Positions 15,394-25,300 of a stretch of 53,603 nucleotides of DNA are shown in pieces (the stretch's first letter is position 1; each line of letters opens with the position of its first letter). The position numbers were made by a program, and so were the translations under genes. Origin of the DNA: Verrucomicrobiaceae bacterium (GTDB lineage Bacteria; Verrucomicrobiota; Verrucomicrobiia; Verrucomicrobiales; V1-33); contig JAIXVE010000175.1 in assembly GCA_027483175.1 (NCBI GenBank), forward strand, positions 1 to 53,603, read 5' to 3'. Below the pieces are notes generated by a model. The model ran no database searches. It saw only the letters and a list, made by a program, of their open reading frames with translations, and was not told the origin of the DNA.

Positions 15394-17564
15394 GAGGGGC
15401 GTGCTGGTTTGGGCGTGGGTTCGCCGCTGGGGAAGATTTCGGGGATGCGGGAATCGTGGTGATCGCGCATCCATGACCAGAGTTTGTCCTTCATGGAGGA
15501 GAAGATTTCCGGGTAGAGTGGGGCGACATTGGTGGTGCAGCCGGGGTCGTTGCGGAGGTCGTAGAGACGGACGATGTCGAAGCGCTGGCCGGGGGTGAAG
15601 ACGAGTTTCCAGTGTTCGGTGCGGAGCGTGCGTTCCTTGTGCTGGAGGGCTGGGGCGGAGAACTGGGGTTTGAGGGCGAAGCGACCGTCTGGGGAGGGAG
15701 TGGCGGTGACGGGGAGTTCGGCGGGAGGGGAGGCGAGGGGGGATTCGCCGGGGATGGAGCGGGTGGGGAAGAGTTGAGCGGATTCGGAGAAGGCGGCGAG
15801 GCCGAGGGAGGGCGTGCCTGAGACGTAGGGCTTGAGGCTGACGCCTTCCATGGACGGGGAGGAAGGGAGACCGCAGAGGTCGAGGAGCGTGGGGGCGAAG
15901 TCGATGGTGCGGACGAGGTGGGGGATGGCGGCGGGGGTGGTGGTGCCAGGGAGGTGGAGGATGGCGGGGACGTGGAGTGATTCTTCGCCGGTGCAGCTGG
16001 CTCCGGAGCCGAGGGAGCGCAGGTTTTCGAGGAGTTCGACCCCGTGATCGCCGGTGACGAGGACGATGGTGTGGTCCCATGCGCCGGAGTCGCGGAGTTT
16101 GGCGATGACCCTTGTGACGCAGTCGTCGAGACGGTTGATGCCGCCGGCGTAGAGGGCGCGGACGAATTCTTTATCGCGTGGGGAGAGAGGCGAGGCGTTG
16201 GGATTGGCGGCCAGGTTCTGGATCCATGTATCCGGGTTGAAGCCGAGCGTGCCGAGCTGGTGGTTGAGACCGTTGCGGCGGAGCTGTCTGGGGCTGTTAG
16301 TGAAGGGGAGACGGGTGCAGGAGTAGTAGACGGTCCAGAAGAAGGGTGGGGCGTCGGCGGGACGGGAGTCGAGGCGTTGGACGACGCGGTCGGTGATCGA
16401 TTCCGGGCTGACGAGAGGGGCGCTGCGGGCGAGTGCGGGGAGGAGCGAGCGGCCGAGAGGGGAGAGGAGCCAGAGTGGGAGGATGGGGTGGGCAGCGCAG
16501 AGGGATTCGCTGAGGACGGCGCGGGCGCAGCCACCGTCGGCGGTTTCGATGGAGTCGAAGCCGAGGGGGAGGGAGTCGAACATGCCGGCACCGGCGTCGC
16601 CTAGGACGGCGGTTTCGTAGCCGTGGCTGCGGAGTGTCAGGGCGAGGCTAGGGGAGGTTGGCGAGAGGTCTGCAGGGGATGGGAAGTCGTGGCGGAGCCC
16701 GTGGGTGTGAGGGTATTGGCCTGTGAGGAGGGAGGCCATGCCGGGGATGCTGCCGTTGATGGGGGCGAAGCACTGGCGGAAGCTGACGCCTTTGTCGGCG
16801 AGATGGCGGAGGGTAGGGGCGAGCGGGTCTGTGGAGTCGGGGCCTGTGAAGTCGGCGCGGAGGGAGTCGCTGGCGATGACGAGGACGTTGGGGCGTGAGG
16901 GAGACGGGGCGGGAGTCGGGGAGTCGTCGGGGAGTGGGGAGGAGGCGAGTTGGAGAGCGCCGAAGGAGGCGGCGACGACGGCGGAGGCGGTGGCGGCGTT
17001 GGTGCCGTCGCTCCATGCTGGGCGGATGCGGCGGAGGGCGCGGACGAGGTACCACGAGGCGCTGAAGGCAGCGGCGGTGATGGGGAGGGCGCGGAGGAGG
17101 AAAGGGAGCGTGCGGTTGCGGAGCCAGTCCGGGGCGAGTTGCTGGAGGGAGAAGTACCAGTGATTGGCGTCCATGCCTTGCATGAGCCATGGTTTGAACT
17201 GGACCATGGAGGCGGAGGCGATGAGGGCGGTGAGGGAGCAGAGGAGGAATGTGCGCCATGCGAGGCTCCATGTGGAGGGGCGCGGGGCGGACCAGATGGA
17301 GACGAGTGGGTGGAGGAGGATGGCGAGGAGGACGCCAGCGGGGAGGTGGGCGAGGAAGAAGACGGAGGCGTGGCCGCGAATGATGTCGGCGCGGATGGCT
17401 GGGGAGGCCATGCCGTCGAAGCCGGCTTTGGCGACTGGCCAGAGACTGATGAAAGAGAGGAGACCGCCGGCGAACTGGAGGGTTTGCCAGATGAGGACGA
17501 AGGCGAGCACGCGGGGGAAGATCCGCGAGGGTGGAGGCGGAGACGGTCGGTCGGGCGTGGTCAT
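15390..17564 (-). CDS. Membrane-anchored sulfatase / alkaline phosphatase superfamily hydrolase
   Basis: From ATG 17564 the protein has 724 residues. The first ~230 form a multi-span membrane domain (VLAFVLIWQTLQFAGGLLSF and later segments). A sulfatase-fold catalytic domain follows, beginning RPNVLVIASDSLRADF and containing metal-binding TGDHGVELLENL. At the nucleophile position it reads GSIPGMASLLTGQYP where sulfatases have C/S-x-P-S-R-x-x-L-L-T-G: Ser takes the formylglycine place and the conserved Arg is Met. It may therefore be a phospho- or sulfotransferase rather than a true sulfatase; LtaS/EptA-like enzymes have this architecture but use Thr. Its stop overlaps the pilin-like start in an ATGA. 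Confidence 0.8.
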   Translation of the reverse strand: MTTPDRPSPPPPSRIFPRVLAFVLIWQTLQFAGGLLSFISLWPVAKAGFDGMASPAIRADIIRGHASVFFLAHLPAGVLLAILLHPLVSIWSAPRPSTWSLAWRTFLLCSLTALIASASMVQFKPWLMQGMDANHWYFSLQQLAPDWLRNRTLPFLLRALPITAAAFSASWYLVRALRRIRPAWSDGTNAATASAVVAASFGALQLASSPLPDDSPTPAPSPSRPNVLVIASDSLRADFTGPDSTDPLAPTLRHLADKGVSFRQCFAPINGSIPGMASLLTGQYPHTHGLRHDFPSPADLSPTSPSLALTLRSHGYETAVLGDAGAGMFDSLPLGFDSIETADGGCARAVLSESLCAAHPILPLWLLSPLGRSLLPALARSAPLVSPESITDRVVQRLDSRPADAPPFFWTVYYSCTRLPFTNSPRQLRRNGLNHQLGTLGFNPDTWIQNLAANPNASPLSPRDKEFVRALYAGGINRLDDCVTRVIAKLRDSGAWDHTIVLVTGDHGVELLENLRSLGSGASCTGEESLHVPAILHLPGTTTPAAIPHLVRTIDFAPTLLDLCGLPSSPSMEGVSLKPYVSGTPSLGLAAFSESAQLFPTRSIPGESPLASPPAELPVTATPSPDGRFALKPQFSAPALQHKERTLRTEHWKLVFTPGQRFDIVRLYDLRNDPGCTTNVAPLYPEIFSSMKDKLWSWMRDHHDSRIPEIFPSGEPTPKPARPS

Positions 17565-17740
17565 GAGCGGGGCTATGGTTACGTGTCCCGCGGGGCGGTT
17601 GAATGCAACGGCAATCGGGGAGCAGGAGGCGTGCCCTTGGAGAGTGGTGAGTGGGGTTCGAGGAGCCTGCGGCGCAAGGGGGGTAAGCAGGAGAGTTTTC
17701 GGACCACGGATTTCACGAATGGGCACGAATGAATTGGGAG

Positions 17741-17770
17741 AGTGCGTGGGAAGTGCGTGGGAAGTGCGTT
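17741..17770. repeat. 11-bp direct repeats in a 226-bp intergenic stretch
   Basis: AGTGCGTGGGA occurs at 17741-17751 and 17752-17762, then AGTGCGTT. The rest of 17565-17790 contains a line resembling the ACCACGGATTTCACGAATGGGCACGAATG class of degenerate intergenic repeats (about 17703-17731). No gene is seen here. Confidence 0.5.
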
Positions 17771-17790
17771 CGGAGACTCGTGTGCAGCGC

Positions 17791-19554
17791 TTACCTTTTT
17801 TCCGGTGGAGCGGATTGTTTTACGGAGTGCATGGGTGGGGCGCCCTTGTCGCAGGCGCAGCCGTCTTTTTCCAGAGCGGTGTAGGTGTCCTCGGGGACCA
17901 ATCCGAGCCATTCGTCGTAGTCTGGAGTTAGGAACAGCTCGGCATAGACCCGCTTATTGAGGGCTTCGACGTCGTCGGCCAGCTTGCTGTCGCGGTCCTC
18001 TTCCAGCCACTGATGAATGAGGGTGTGGAAGTAGTATTCATTTCTGACCATGTCCCGGGAGATGGCGCTTTCGAAGTTTTCCAGCATCCTGCTGAACGGC
18101 GAGTCGTTGCCAGGCAGGATTGTTTGCTGGCTTTGTTCAGGGGTGGCGATTTCCGCGGGCAGCTTTGCGAGCATCATGGTTTGACCATTGCGATCGATTC
18201 GGACCGAGGAGCGGTGCCGTTGACCGATTTTTGCCCAGAGCGCATTGGTCATCCGGTCGGCCATGCTGGCAGAGGTGCCGGCACTTGGTTTAGCGAGATC
18301 GAGAGCGGCCTCTGCGGACGGTGCGGGGGCCTTTTTGAGAATCGGGCGTTCGATCATGCCTTTGGGGGGATCGAACTCCGTTGCGGGCGGATCGAACTCT
18401 GTTGGATAGGGGAACTCTTTGATGATCTCGATTCGCGGGTTGGGGAGCCGCGGAAAGAGCTCTCTGACTAGCATTGAATCTGGAAGTGGGAGAGCCGGGA
18501 GGTTGCTGGAGGTTCTTTCCGCGGCGCGAGCTAACAGATCGTCTATGAGGATTGAATCGTTGAGTTCGGCTCCAAAGCGGGAGACGACTGGTGATGCGGA
18601 GGAGGGAGCGGCGTTGAGGTGTGCCAGCCATGCGGTGGCCTGCTGCACGGTGAATACCGACGGCTTGCCGCTGGACGCGGGAAATGCGTCTGGAAACAAG
18701 GCGCTGAGGAGCTTGGCGGCTTGCGTTGGATCTTCCATTGCGGCGGATGCTTTGTCGCCGAAGACGCCGCAGCGGACGGCGTCAGCGAGCCATTCGCGGC
18801 AGAGGAGGTTGGATTCGGAGCCGTGCCATGCCCGCGCTTGATCCGGGGTGGCATGGAGTGCTCCCGACTCGATGCGGTGGAGAGCGGCGAGGAAGGCGGC
18901 CGGGCCGTAGTTTCCTGGCAGGGCGTCGAGGACGCGGCCTTCGGAGTTGAGGACATAGTGAATGCTGTTGCCGGTGATGGTGCGGCGGATCCGGCGACCG
19001 TCGCCCATGTCGATGGTGAGGACGGGAACCGGGCGCACGCTTTTCCAGTGCAGGACGAATCCCTTGCGGAGAAGGTCGGACACGGCCCGGTTCGGATAGA
19101 GATAGGTACGGAAGAAGCGGCTGTTGGCGCAGCTGTATTCGTCATCGAGATTGCCCAGCAGGCGCAGGGACAGAATGGGTTTGCCGGTTCGCTTCGCTTC
19201 GGATAGGGCGGCATTGAGGTCGGTGAACCAGTAGAGCCCGGAAGCCCATGCATCGCGCTGGCGGGCGACGCCGTCGAGGGCTGCGCGGAGTTTCTCGTGC
19301 TCGGGAGACTCCAGGCGCGTCCGGTTGTGCTGCAGGCTGGCGATTTCCGGGGCCCCGGCCTTGAGTACGGCTTCGAGTCCCGCTGGGCCGGCAACCCGCA
19401 GTTTTGCAATGGCGGTGGCATCGCCTCGGATCGCTGCCGAGGCCAGCGCTGCCATGGGGTTTGCCGTGGCGTGTGCCTCCTTGAGTGGAGGCATCGCCGG
19501 GAGCCGGAGGGGGAAGATGGTGATGAGACCGGCGAGGAGGGCGGGGAACTTCAT
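17791..19554 (-). CDS. Secreted protein with a thioredoxin-like segment
   Basis: The 587-residue product begins with a signal peptide (MKFPALLAGLITIFPLRLPA). Residues ~110-200 read like the thioredoxin-like domains used in planctomycete and verrucomicrobial secreted proteins: LNAALSEAKRTGKPILSLRL, then a Cys in EYSCANSRFF, then AVSDLLRKGFVLHWKSV and PVLTIDMGDG. There is only one Cys at the usual active site, so redox function is doubtful. The C-terminal half is Pro- and acid-rich, ends ACDKG, and is unrecognised. The plus strand is less G-biased here than in neighbours. A fragment of a paralogue lies at 51.1-51.3 kb. It is downstream of a terminator and so has its own promoter. Confidence 0.65.
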   Translation of the reverse strand: MKFPALLAGLITIFPLRLPAMPPLKEAHATANPMAALASAAIRGDATAIAKLRVAGPAGLEAVLKAGAPEIASLQHNRTRLESPEHEKLRAALDGVARQRDAWASGLYWFTDLNAALSEAKRTGKPILSLRLLGNLDDEYSCANSRFFRTYLYPNRAVSDLLRKGFVLHWKSVRPVPVLTIDMGDGRRIRRTITGNSIHYVLNSEGRVLDALPGNYGPAAFLAALHRIESGALHATPDQARAWHGSESNLLCREWLADAVRCGVFGDKASAAMEDPTQAAKLLSALFPDAFPASSGKPSVFTVQQATAWLAHLNAAPSSASPVVSRFGAELNDSILIDDLLARAAERTSSNLPALPLPDSMLVRELFPRLPNPRIEIIKEFPYPTEFDPPATEFDPPKGMIERPILKKAPAPSAEAALDLAKPSAGTSASMADRMTNALWAKIGQRHRSSVRIDRNGQTMMLAKLPAEIATPEQSQQTILPGNDSPFSRMLENFESAISRDMVRNEYYFHTLIHQWLEEDRDSKLADDVEALNKRVYAELFLTPDYDEWLGLVPEDTYTALEKDGCACDKGAPPMHSVKQSAPPEKR

Positions 19555-19639
19555 GGCGGACCCTGAGTCAATCAGGCAGGGTGTCGGCCGTCAATTGATA
19601 CGAGGGGAGCGGCGGCGGTGCGGTGGGGGGAAAAGAAAA

Positions 19640-19669
19640 CCCCCTTCCGGCCCTGTGGCCGGAAGGGGG
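19640..19669 (-). terminator. Rho-independent terminator of the outer membrane protein gene
   Basis: A perfect 13-bp inverted repeat (CCCCCTTCCGGCC, loop CTGT, GGCCGGAAGGGGG) lies 40 bp past the minus-strand stop at 19709. It is followed on the minus strand by GTTTTCTTTT. It separates the outer membrane protein gene from the next gene on that strand. Confidence 0.93.
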
Positions 19670-19708
19670 AACCTGAACAAAACAACCTAACAAACTAAAC
19701 TGAGAGAA

Positions 19709-20584
19709 TCAGAACGAGACGCTGAGTTTGACGCCGCCGTAGACATCGTTCTTGCCTTTGACGGTGTTGATCTGGTCACGGGCATCGAGGGAGAAGTTTC
19801 CGGCGATGTACGGGGTGAGCACGGCGCTCTTGGTGAGCTGGATGGGAGCGGAGAGGGCGACACGGACATGGTTCCAGCCGTCGTTGACGCCGGTGACTTC
19901 GGCGTAGGAGTAGTAGTCGATGCCGTAACCGATGGCGGCGGCAGGGACGAGGGTGAGCCAGCTATTGACTTTGACTGGGTAGTCGAAGGCGGCTTCGATG
20001 TACTGGCCGGCGATTTTGAAGTCGTACCAGTAGCCGACGGTGGCGTTGATGCCGTAGAAGGATTTGGCGACGGTGAAGCCGAGGTCCTGGGCGCTGGTGA
20101 TGGTGGAGTCCGGGGCGTTGGGGAAGCCGAAGGTGGCGCCGTTGACGGAACCGGAGAAGGTGTCGAAGAAGTTGTAGTAGGTGTAGACGAGGCCGAATTT
20201 GGCGAAGCCGGCGTCGTAGGAGAGACCTGCGAAGAGGTCGAGTTCGGAGTATTCGAAGGCGCCTGGGATGTCGGTGTCGACGGAGGACGTGTAGAGGACG
20301 CCGGGGGTGAAGGTGAGTTTTTCAGCGATGGGGAGGCTGAGGGTGGCACCTGTCCAGACGTTGTTGCTGGAGAACCAGAGACCGCGGAAGTAGTATTCGG
20401 AGTCGTAGCCGGCCTCGAGGGTGATGCCGACGTTGTCGAAGAGACCGACGGTTTCTGCTGGTGGCGGGACTGGGACGGGTGCTTTGGGCGCGGTGGCGGT
20501 GGTGGTGCCTGCGACAGCGGACGCGGCGAGCATCAGGGAACCGGCGGTGCCGGCTGCGAGGGAACGGAACGTGAGTTTGGTCAT
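19709..20584 (-). CDS. Outer membrane beta-barrel protein (putative porin)
   Basis: The 291-residue protein has a signal peptide cleaved near AASAVAG, a Pro-rich linker, then alternating aromatic/hydrophobic strands. It ends GGVKLSVSF with the C-terminal Phe recognised by the BAM machinery. The sequence YDSEYYFRGLWFSSNNVWTG is reminiscent of TorF-family putative porins (YRFRG-type first strands), but assignment to that family is tentative. It has its own terminator and a long leader with a possible sigma-54 promoter. TorF-like porins are often near ammonium transport genes, but none is in this window. Confidence 0.82.
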   Translation of the reverse strand: MTKLTFRSLAAGTAGSLMLAASAVAGTTTATAPKAPVPVPPPAETVGLFDNVGITLEAGYDSEYYFRGLWFSSNNVWTGATLSLPIAEKLTFTPGVLYTSSVDTDIPGAFEYSELDLFAGLSYDAGFAKFGLVYTYYNFFDTFSGSVNGATFGFPNAPDSTITSAQDLGFTVAKSFYGINATVGYWYDFKIAGQYIEAAFDYPVKVNSWLTLVPAAAIGYGIDYYSYAEVTGVNDGWNHVRVALSAPIQLTKSAVLTPYIAGNFSLDARDQINTVKGKNDVYGGVKLSVSF

Positions 20585-20669
20585 TGGTGGTTTGGTTGTG
20601 GACTGGGCTCCGGGGAGACAGGCCGATGGTTTGCTGCCCGCCGTAAAGGCCGTGGGGCCGTGGGCGACA

Positions 20670-20717
20670 CCTTTCCGGTTCCGCGGGCCGTTTGAAGGGC
20701 TTGAGGGACCGGAAAGG
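20670..20717 (-). promoter_or_regulatory. Hairpin in the leader of the outer membrane protein gene
   Basis: CCTTTCCGGT (20670-20679) and ACCGGAAAGG (20708-20717) form a perfect 10-bp inverted repeat with a 28-base loop. It lies 86-133 bp upstream of the start codon. It could be a transcript 5' stem or an operator; nothing distinguishes these. Confidence 0.4.
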
Positions 20718-20731
20718 GTACGTCATTCCAG

Positions 20732-20747
20732 AGCAGGGGTTGTGCCA
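20732..20747 (-). promoter_or_regulatory. Candidate sigma-54 (-24/-12) promoter
   Basis: On the minus strand, TGGCACAACCCCTGCT carries TGGCAC and TGC with the GG-N10-GC spacing that sigma-54 requires. Transcription would start near 20720 and give a leader of about 135 nt. Only one such match was examined, and chance occurrence is possible. Confidence 0.4.
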
Positions 20748-20802
20748 TGAGGTGAAAGTTTGTCTGAATATTTTCGAAAAAGGAATGATCGGGGGGAGAC
20801 GA

Positions 20803-21903
20803 CTACTTGTGGGTACCTGAGAAGATCATGACGAGGTCGATGATGAAGAGGAGGACGATGCCGGCTTCGAGCCAGAGCATGACCTTGTGGTTCCGGTCCT
20901 GTTTGAGCATTTCGTAGAGACTGTCGAGGGTGCGGAGTTTTTCGTCGATGGCGCGGTGCCAGTCGGCGAGGTGGAAGAGGCGGGCGGAGTTTTCGTAGAC
21001 GCGAGCGAGGTGCCATTCGCCGAAGAACTTGGTGATATTGGAGAGTTCGTCGCTGAAGCGAGCGAGGTCGATTCTGAGTTCGTGGAGTTCTGTGAGGATG
21101 CCTGAGCGGCGGGCGTGTCTGGAGAGATCGCGGTAGGCGCGTTCGAGGGCGTCGTCGAGGTAGGTGTCGTAGGCTTCGAGTTCTTCGAGTTGGACGTTGG
21201 CGAGTTCGATGACGTAGAGGGATTCGTCGAAGTCGGATGGGTGGTCGATGATGAGTGCGGCGTCCCAGTCACCGGCGATGACATCGTGGTGGTAGTAGCT
21301 GAGGGGGCGGTTGGTGGATTCGGCGACTTCCTGATCGGAGAGGACTGAGGGGTCGGGTTCGCTAGTGAGGAGGGCGGCGACGTCGCGGCGGTTCTGGTCG
21401 AGCCATGCGAGGGCAGGGGCGTTGATGGCTGGGGAGGAGGAATCGAGGCAGAAGACGGTGTAGGCTTCGCCGGGAGGGAGTGAGGGGTGAGGGCGGATGG
21501 AGCAGGAGGCGAGTTCTGAGCGGGCTTGTTCCATGAGTGCGGCGGCGTGAGCGGCGATGGAGAGACCGTCGGAGCGTTGGAAGCGGAGAGGGTTGGTGAG
21601 TTCGGATAGGGAATTGACGGCGAAGGGAGTGCGGATGGTGACGCTGAGCGCGCCGACGGGGAGGACCTTGATGGAGCACTGGAGGGAGATGGGACCGGAG
21701 AGGGAATCCCATGAAGTGTCCGGGAGTTTCGCGGTGAGCGGTCGGTAGAGCGTGCGGCCGCGAGGGGAGTGTTTGCGGGTGTCCGGGAGGAAGGGGAGGA
21801 GCGGGCAGCCGAGGAGGGATGCCATGGGGATGCGCTGCATGTCGTAGGCGATGTCGCAGGCGAAGAGGTGGACGACTTCGCCATGGAGAGCAGCTGGGGC
21901 CAT
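20803..21903 (-). CDS. RMD1/DUF155 (YagE) family protein, C-terminally anchored
   Basis: The 366-residue protein starts MAPAALHGEVVHLFACDIAYD, the usual first beta-strand of the RMD1 family. Its last 70 residues (FGEWHLARVYENSARLF, then AIDEKLRTLDSLYEML) form helices followed by one membrane segment (VMLWLEAGIVLLFIIDLVMIF). This layout matches yeast Rmd1 and bacterial YagE relatives, whose biochemical role is not settled. A conserved Leu/Glu-rich coiled coil precedes the anchor. It lies upstream of the outer membrane protein gene on the same strand but is separated by 218 bp with a candidate promoter. Confidence 0.7.
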   Translation of the reverse strand: MAPAALHGEVVHLFACDIAYDMQRIPMASLLGCPLLPFLPDTRKHSPRGRTLYRPLTAKLPDTSWDSLSGPISLQCSIKVLPVGALSVTIRTPFAVNSLSELTNPLRFQRSDGLSIAAHAAALMEQARSELASCSIRPHPSLPPGEAYTVFCLDSSSPAINAPALAWLDQNRRDVAALLTSEPDPSVLSDQEVAESTNRPLSYYHHDVIAGDWDAALIIDHPSDFDESLYVIELANVQLEELEAYDTYLDDALERAYRDLSRHARRSGILTELHELRIDLARFSDELSNITKFFGEWHLARVYENSARLFHLADWHRAIDEKLRTLDSLYEMLKQDRNHKVMLWLEAGIVLLFIIDLVMIFSGTHK

Positions 21904-22348
21904 GGTTCAGGGTAGGCTGATGCTGGCGGGAGGGAAATGGGAAATGGGGTGATGGTGGTGGAGGAAAGCGAGAGGCGGGCAGAGTGGGAGGAGGTGGACG
22001 ATGGGAAGAGGTCGTGAAATCGGATGACTGGCGCGAGTATGTGGGCCGCTGGGGTCTTGTGTGGCTCAAATTGAGTGGCCCGGCGCCCGCATGCGCATTT
22101 GGACAGCAACAGACGACGCGGATATCTCGCCGAAGCGATGGTTCTGTTTCGCTTTTGAGAAACCGTTCAAGCTCGGGCCCGCTCGAGGCGGTGGATGCCT
22201 TTCCTACCGGGAGTTCTTGGAATGATGCTGACTTTCAATGCTAGCAAGCTTATGGTGAGCAAGCTCGGCGTCGGGGTTGGTTGGGGGATTGCCCTCTGGG
22301 CCATGTATGGGGGATTCCGGTCCATTCGTGGCCTGTGCGGTACCATTC
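21904..22348. other. Intergenic 445 bp, no supported gene
   Basis: Open frames here are short, start poorly and lack coding character. The plus-strand G excess ends near 22050, where the sequence becomes compositionally neutral. This marks the left edge of the accessory block that continues to about 27.3 kb. A short stretch at 22020-22066 could encode DDWREYVGRWGLVW and might be a gene remnant. Confidence 0.4.
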
Positions 22349-25300
22349 CTATTCCGGGTTGAGGCACTCGATCCAATAGAATGATCGCGTCACAGGCGAT
22401 TCCGGTCGATGGGTGAAACTGGCAATGCCGGTGTTGCTCGCCATTTCGGGGCTCACCACCGAGTAGGTGTCTCCGTCCATCGATTCAGAGCAGATCACTC
22501 GATACAAACGATCGTTACTCGTGGGCCAGACAAGCGTGACGGAACCATCCAGTGGATTGCGGTCCCAACTCAGAATTCGCAGATGCGAGTTGCCGTCAGA
22601 CGGGTCCGTATCGGCCAAGAGTTCTTCGCGATCGGATTGCCCATCTCCGTCGGTGTCGCGGATGGTCGGCGATGTTCTGGTGTTCGCTATCTCGAACCCA
22701 TCCGAAAGGCCGTCAAAGTCACTGTCCGACTCTCGAGGATTCGTGCCGTTCGCGGCTTCGTCCTGATTAGCTATCCCATCCCCGTCGGCATCGTTCGACA
22801 GCCTGAAACAGATGTCTTTGACTCGGACCACGGCATTGGGGGAGCCTCGGCTCACCAGACGGAAGATCAGGCGGATCTGGGTCCCCGCATAACGCCGTAT
22901 GTCAGACTCTTCCATCAGGAACTGGCCACGACTCAAATCAGTATCAGCGCCCGTCACCAACCGATCGTCGCCGTCCACCTCCACGGAAAGGAAGTCGCCG
23001 TCACCCGCATTCTGGAAGCGATAGGAAAACGCAAGCGAATGAGCAAATTCCGGAATGGAAACGTCGAACCAAAAACCAGCGTTCGCCTCTTCGGTAATGG
23101 TCATATCGGAAGCGGTGACATTGACGCTGCCAAAAGTGCCGGGCGTCGCTGCGATGGGCACGACGGCAGGTCCAGGCACACCGTCACGGGGCGCGCGGAA
23201 ACCGCCGCCGGCTCCATAGCCCGGAAACGGACGATTGCCGAGGATCGGCGAGAAATAGAATCCCTCCGTTGCGCGGTCGTTTTCCCTAGCACGGATCGTT
23301 GCAGCGTACCACGCATAGGCGTAACTGTGCGCAGCTGTCCTCGGGCTGCCATCTGGGAACGCGCGAAGCGGAATCTGCAGCCGCCGATAGTAGCGGCCGG
23401 GTGCCCTCGGAGGATCGAGAAAATTCAATCCCGATTTCGGAAACCATGTGAGGGCATCGAAGAAATTGAAGTCGTCCCATATCCAATCCACTTTCTCGAG
23501 ACCCCAAGCGAAATTCAATCCCCCGGGCTGTCCCCCAATTTGCGTAATGTAGCGTTCGATCCGCCCAGGCTGCGGAAATGAACTGAAGTGCGAGGGCTCT
23601 GGAAACGGGGTGTCGAGACAGGTCACCATGAATGACGGATTTGAGGCGAAGGTCTTTCCATTGATGCCGACCCATTGCTTCAATTGCACGCCAGCCTGAG
23701 TCACGACAAAGCCGCCGGCGCTGTGCCCAATGAAGTGGGTCGGTGCCAGCGGGTCGATTTTGCCGCGGGCGGCCTCGGTAGCGACCCAAGATGCTAGAAA
23801 TGACCCCTTCTCGAGGCCTGTGGGTTTGATTTGGAGCAAGTCATACGCCGGCTCCCACCAATGAGCGACGCCACGCGCAAACTCGGCAACTAACAGCGGT
23901 TTGTTCATTATCTTCCACGACTTTGCCAAATTCGCTGGAAGGTACGTCTTGGCTAGTTTATCCATCACTTTCTCAAGCGCCGCATCCAGCAGATGGTCCG
24001 GCGCGGAGCCAACCCTGCCTTTGAACAGTGAAAACGACTCCGTCCATTCGGTCGAATCAAGAATGGCTTGTGCCCGCACATCAATCCCGTCTTGGCTGCT
24101 TGGATTGGATGGCCATTCGTAAAGGATAATCTGAGGCTCACCGCGACCTTCTCGCTGGCAACGCTCACGGATGTCTTTGGCCATGTTCCGCATCCATGAT
24201 AGATTATTCGTGCCCTGCATATCGAGCCCGTGCACGATGACTACCAGTCCGACCGCCGTCTTCGCCGGGTCGAGGACGAGCCGGTTGCCGTCTGCATCTT
24301 TTAGCGTTCCAGAACCGATGTCCGCATCAGGCTTCGGCTTGGTCAAGGGAGGCTCGTTCTGCACTGGCGGAGCATTGAGGGTCACAAGAACCGATCCCTC
24401 CGTAGTGGAACCGTTCGCGTCCTTGGCACGGGCGCGGATGACGTGCGTTCCTGTGTTTCGATTGAATGGAACGTCAACACTGACGCCGGTGGCATCGTCG
24501 TAGGCGAGGTTCTTGTCTGTATCCCACGTGATCGTATAGGGAGGCGTGCCGCCGGCGGCAGAGCCCCGCAGGGCCAAGGTAGTCGCGCCGACAGATCCGG
24601 AGGCTTTAGCGCTGATGGTCAGGAGGAGTGTCGGTTGAATGGTCACCGTGAATGGCGCCGAAAGAATCTGACCTACGCCATTGCGATAACGAGCCCTGAT
24701 CTGAAAAGAACTTCGAGATGCGACACGCCCGGCGAACACGGTCCATCCTCCGATGCCGGTCCCTAGAGGCGGGTCATCGGCAAAGGCAAGAGTGGTTTGC
24801 GCGGTCACATCTGATGCCGGACCTCCGGATGGTTGCCAAAACACCTTGTAGCTTGCTGTTCCGCCGCTAGAGATTTCAGCAGGCCCGCTGATTGCAAGAC
24901 CCACAGGAAGGGTGTTCCGGGTGTCCACCGCAAAAGCACCACTTTCGTCGACCCTCTGCTCGGGCGTCGGGGCGCGGGTGTCGAGATTGAACTCACCGGT
25001 GCTGATGGCAGGCGGGGGCGGGGGCTGCGTGGTCGTGTCGAGCTCGAAGATCGGACTTTCGGCGGGTCGGGCGAGATCGGTCTGGGCTTTCGTGTTCAGC
25101 TCGAAGACGGGGCTTTCGGCAGGGCGGGCGAAATCGGTCTGGGCTTGGGACGGGAGGGCGCCGAAGAGGGTGAGGAGAAGCAACAGGGTGGCAACAAACA
25201 GTGGTGCGGCTGGGACAGCTGCTTTGACAGGAGTTGCGGCTGGGACAGCCGCACCACGGTTGGGTTTGGGTGGGAGAGCTGCATTGGCAGGAGTTGCGGC

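Noticed and set aside
21984-22244. 86-residue plus-strand gene
   Set aside because: There is no start context, the composition is mixed and no similarity is recognised; treated as intergenic.
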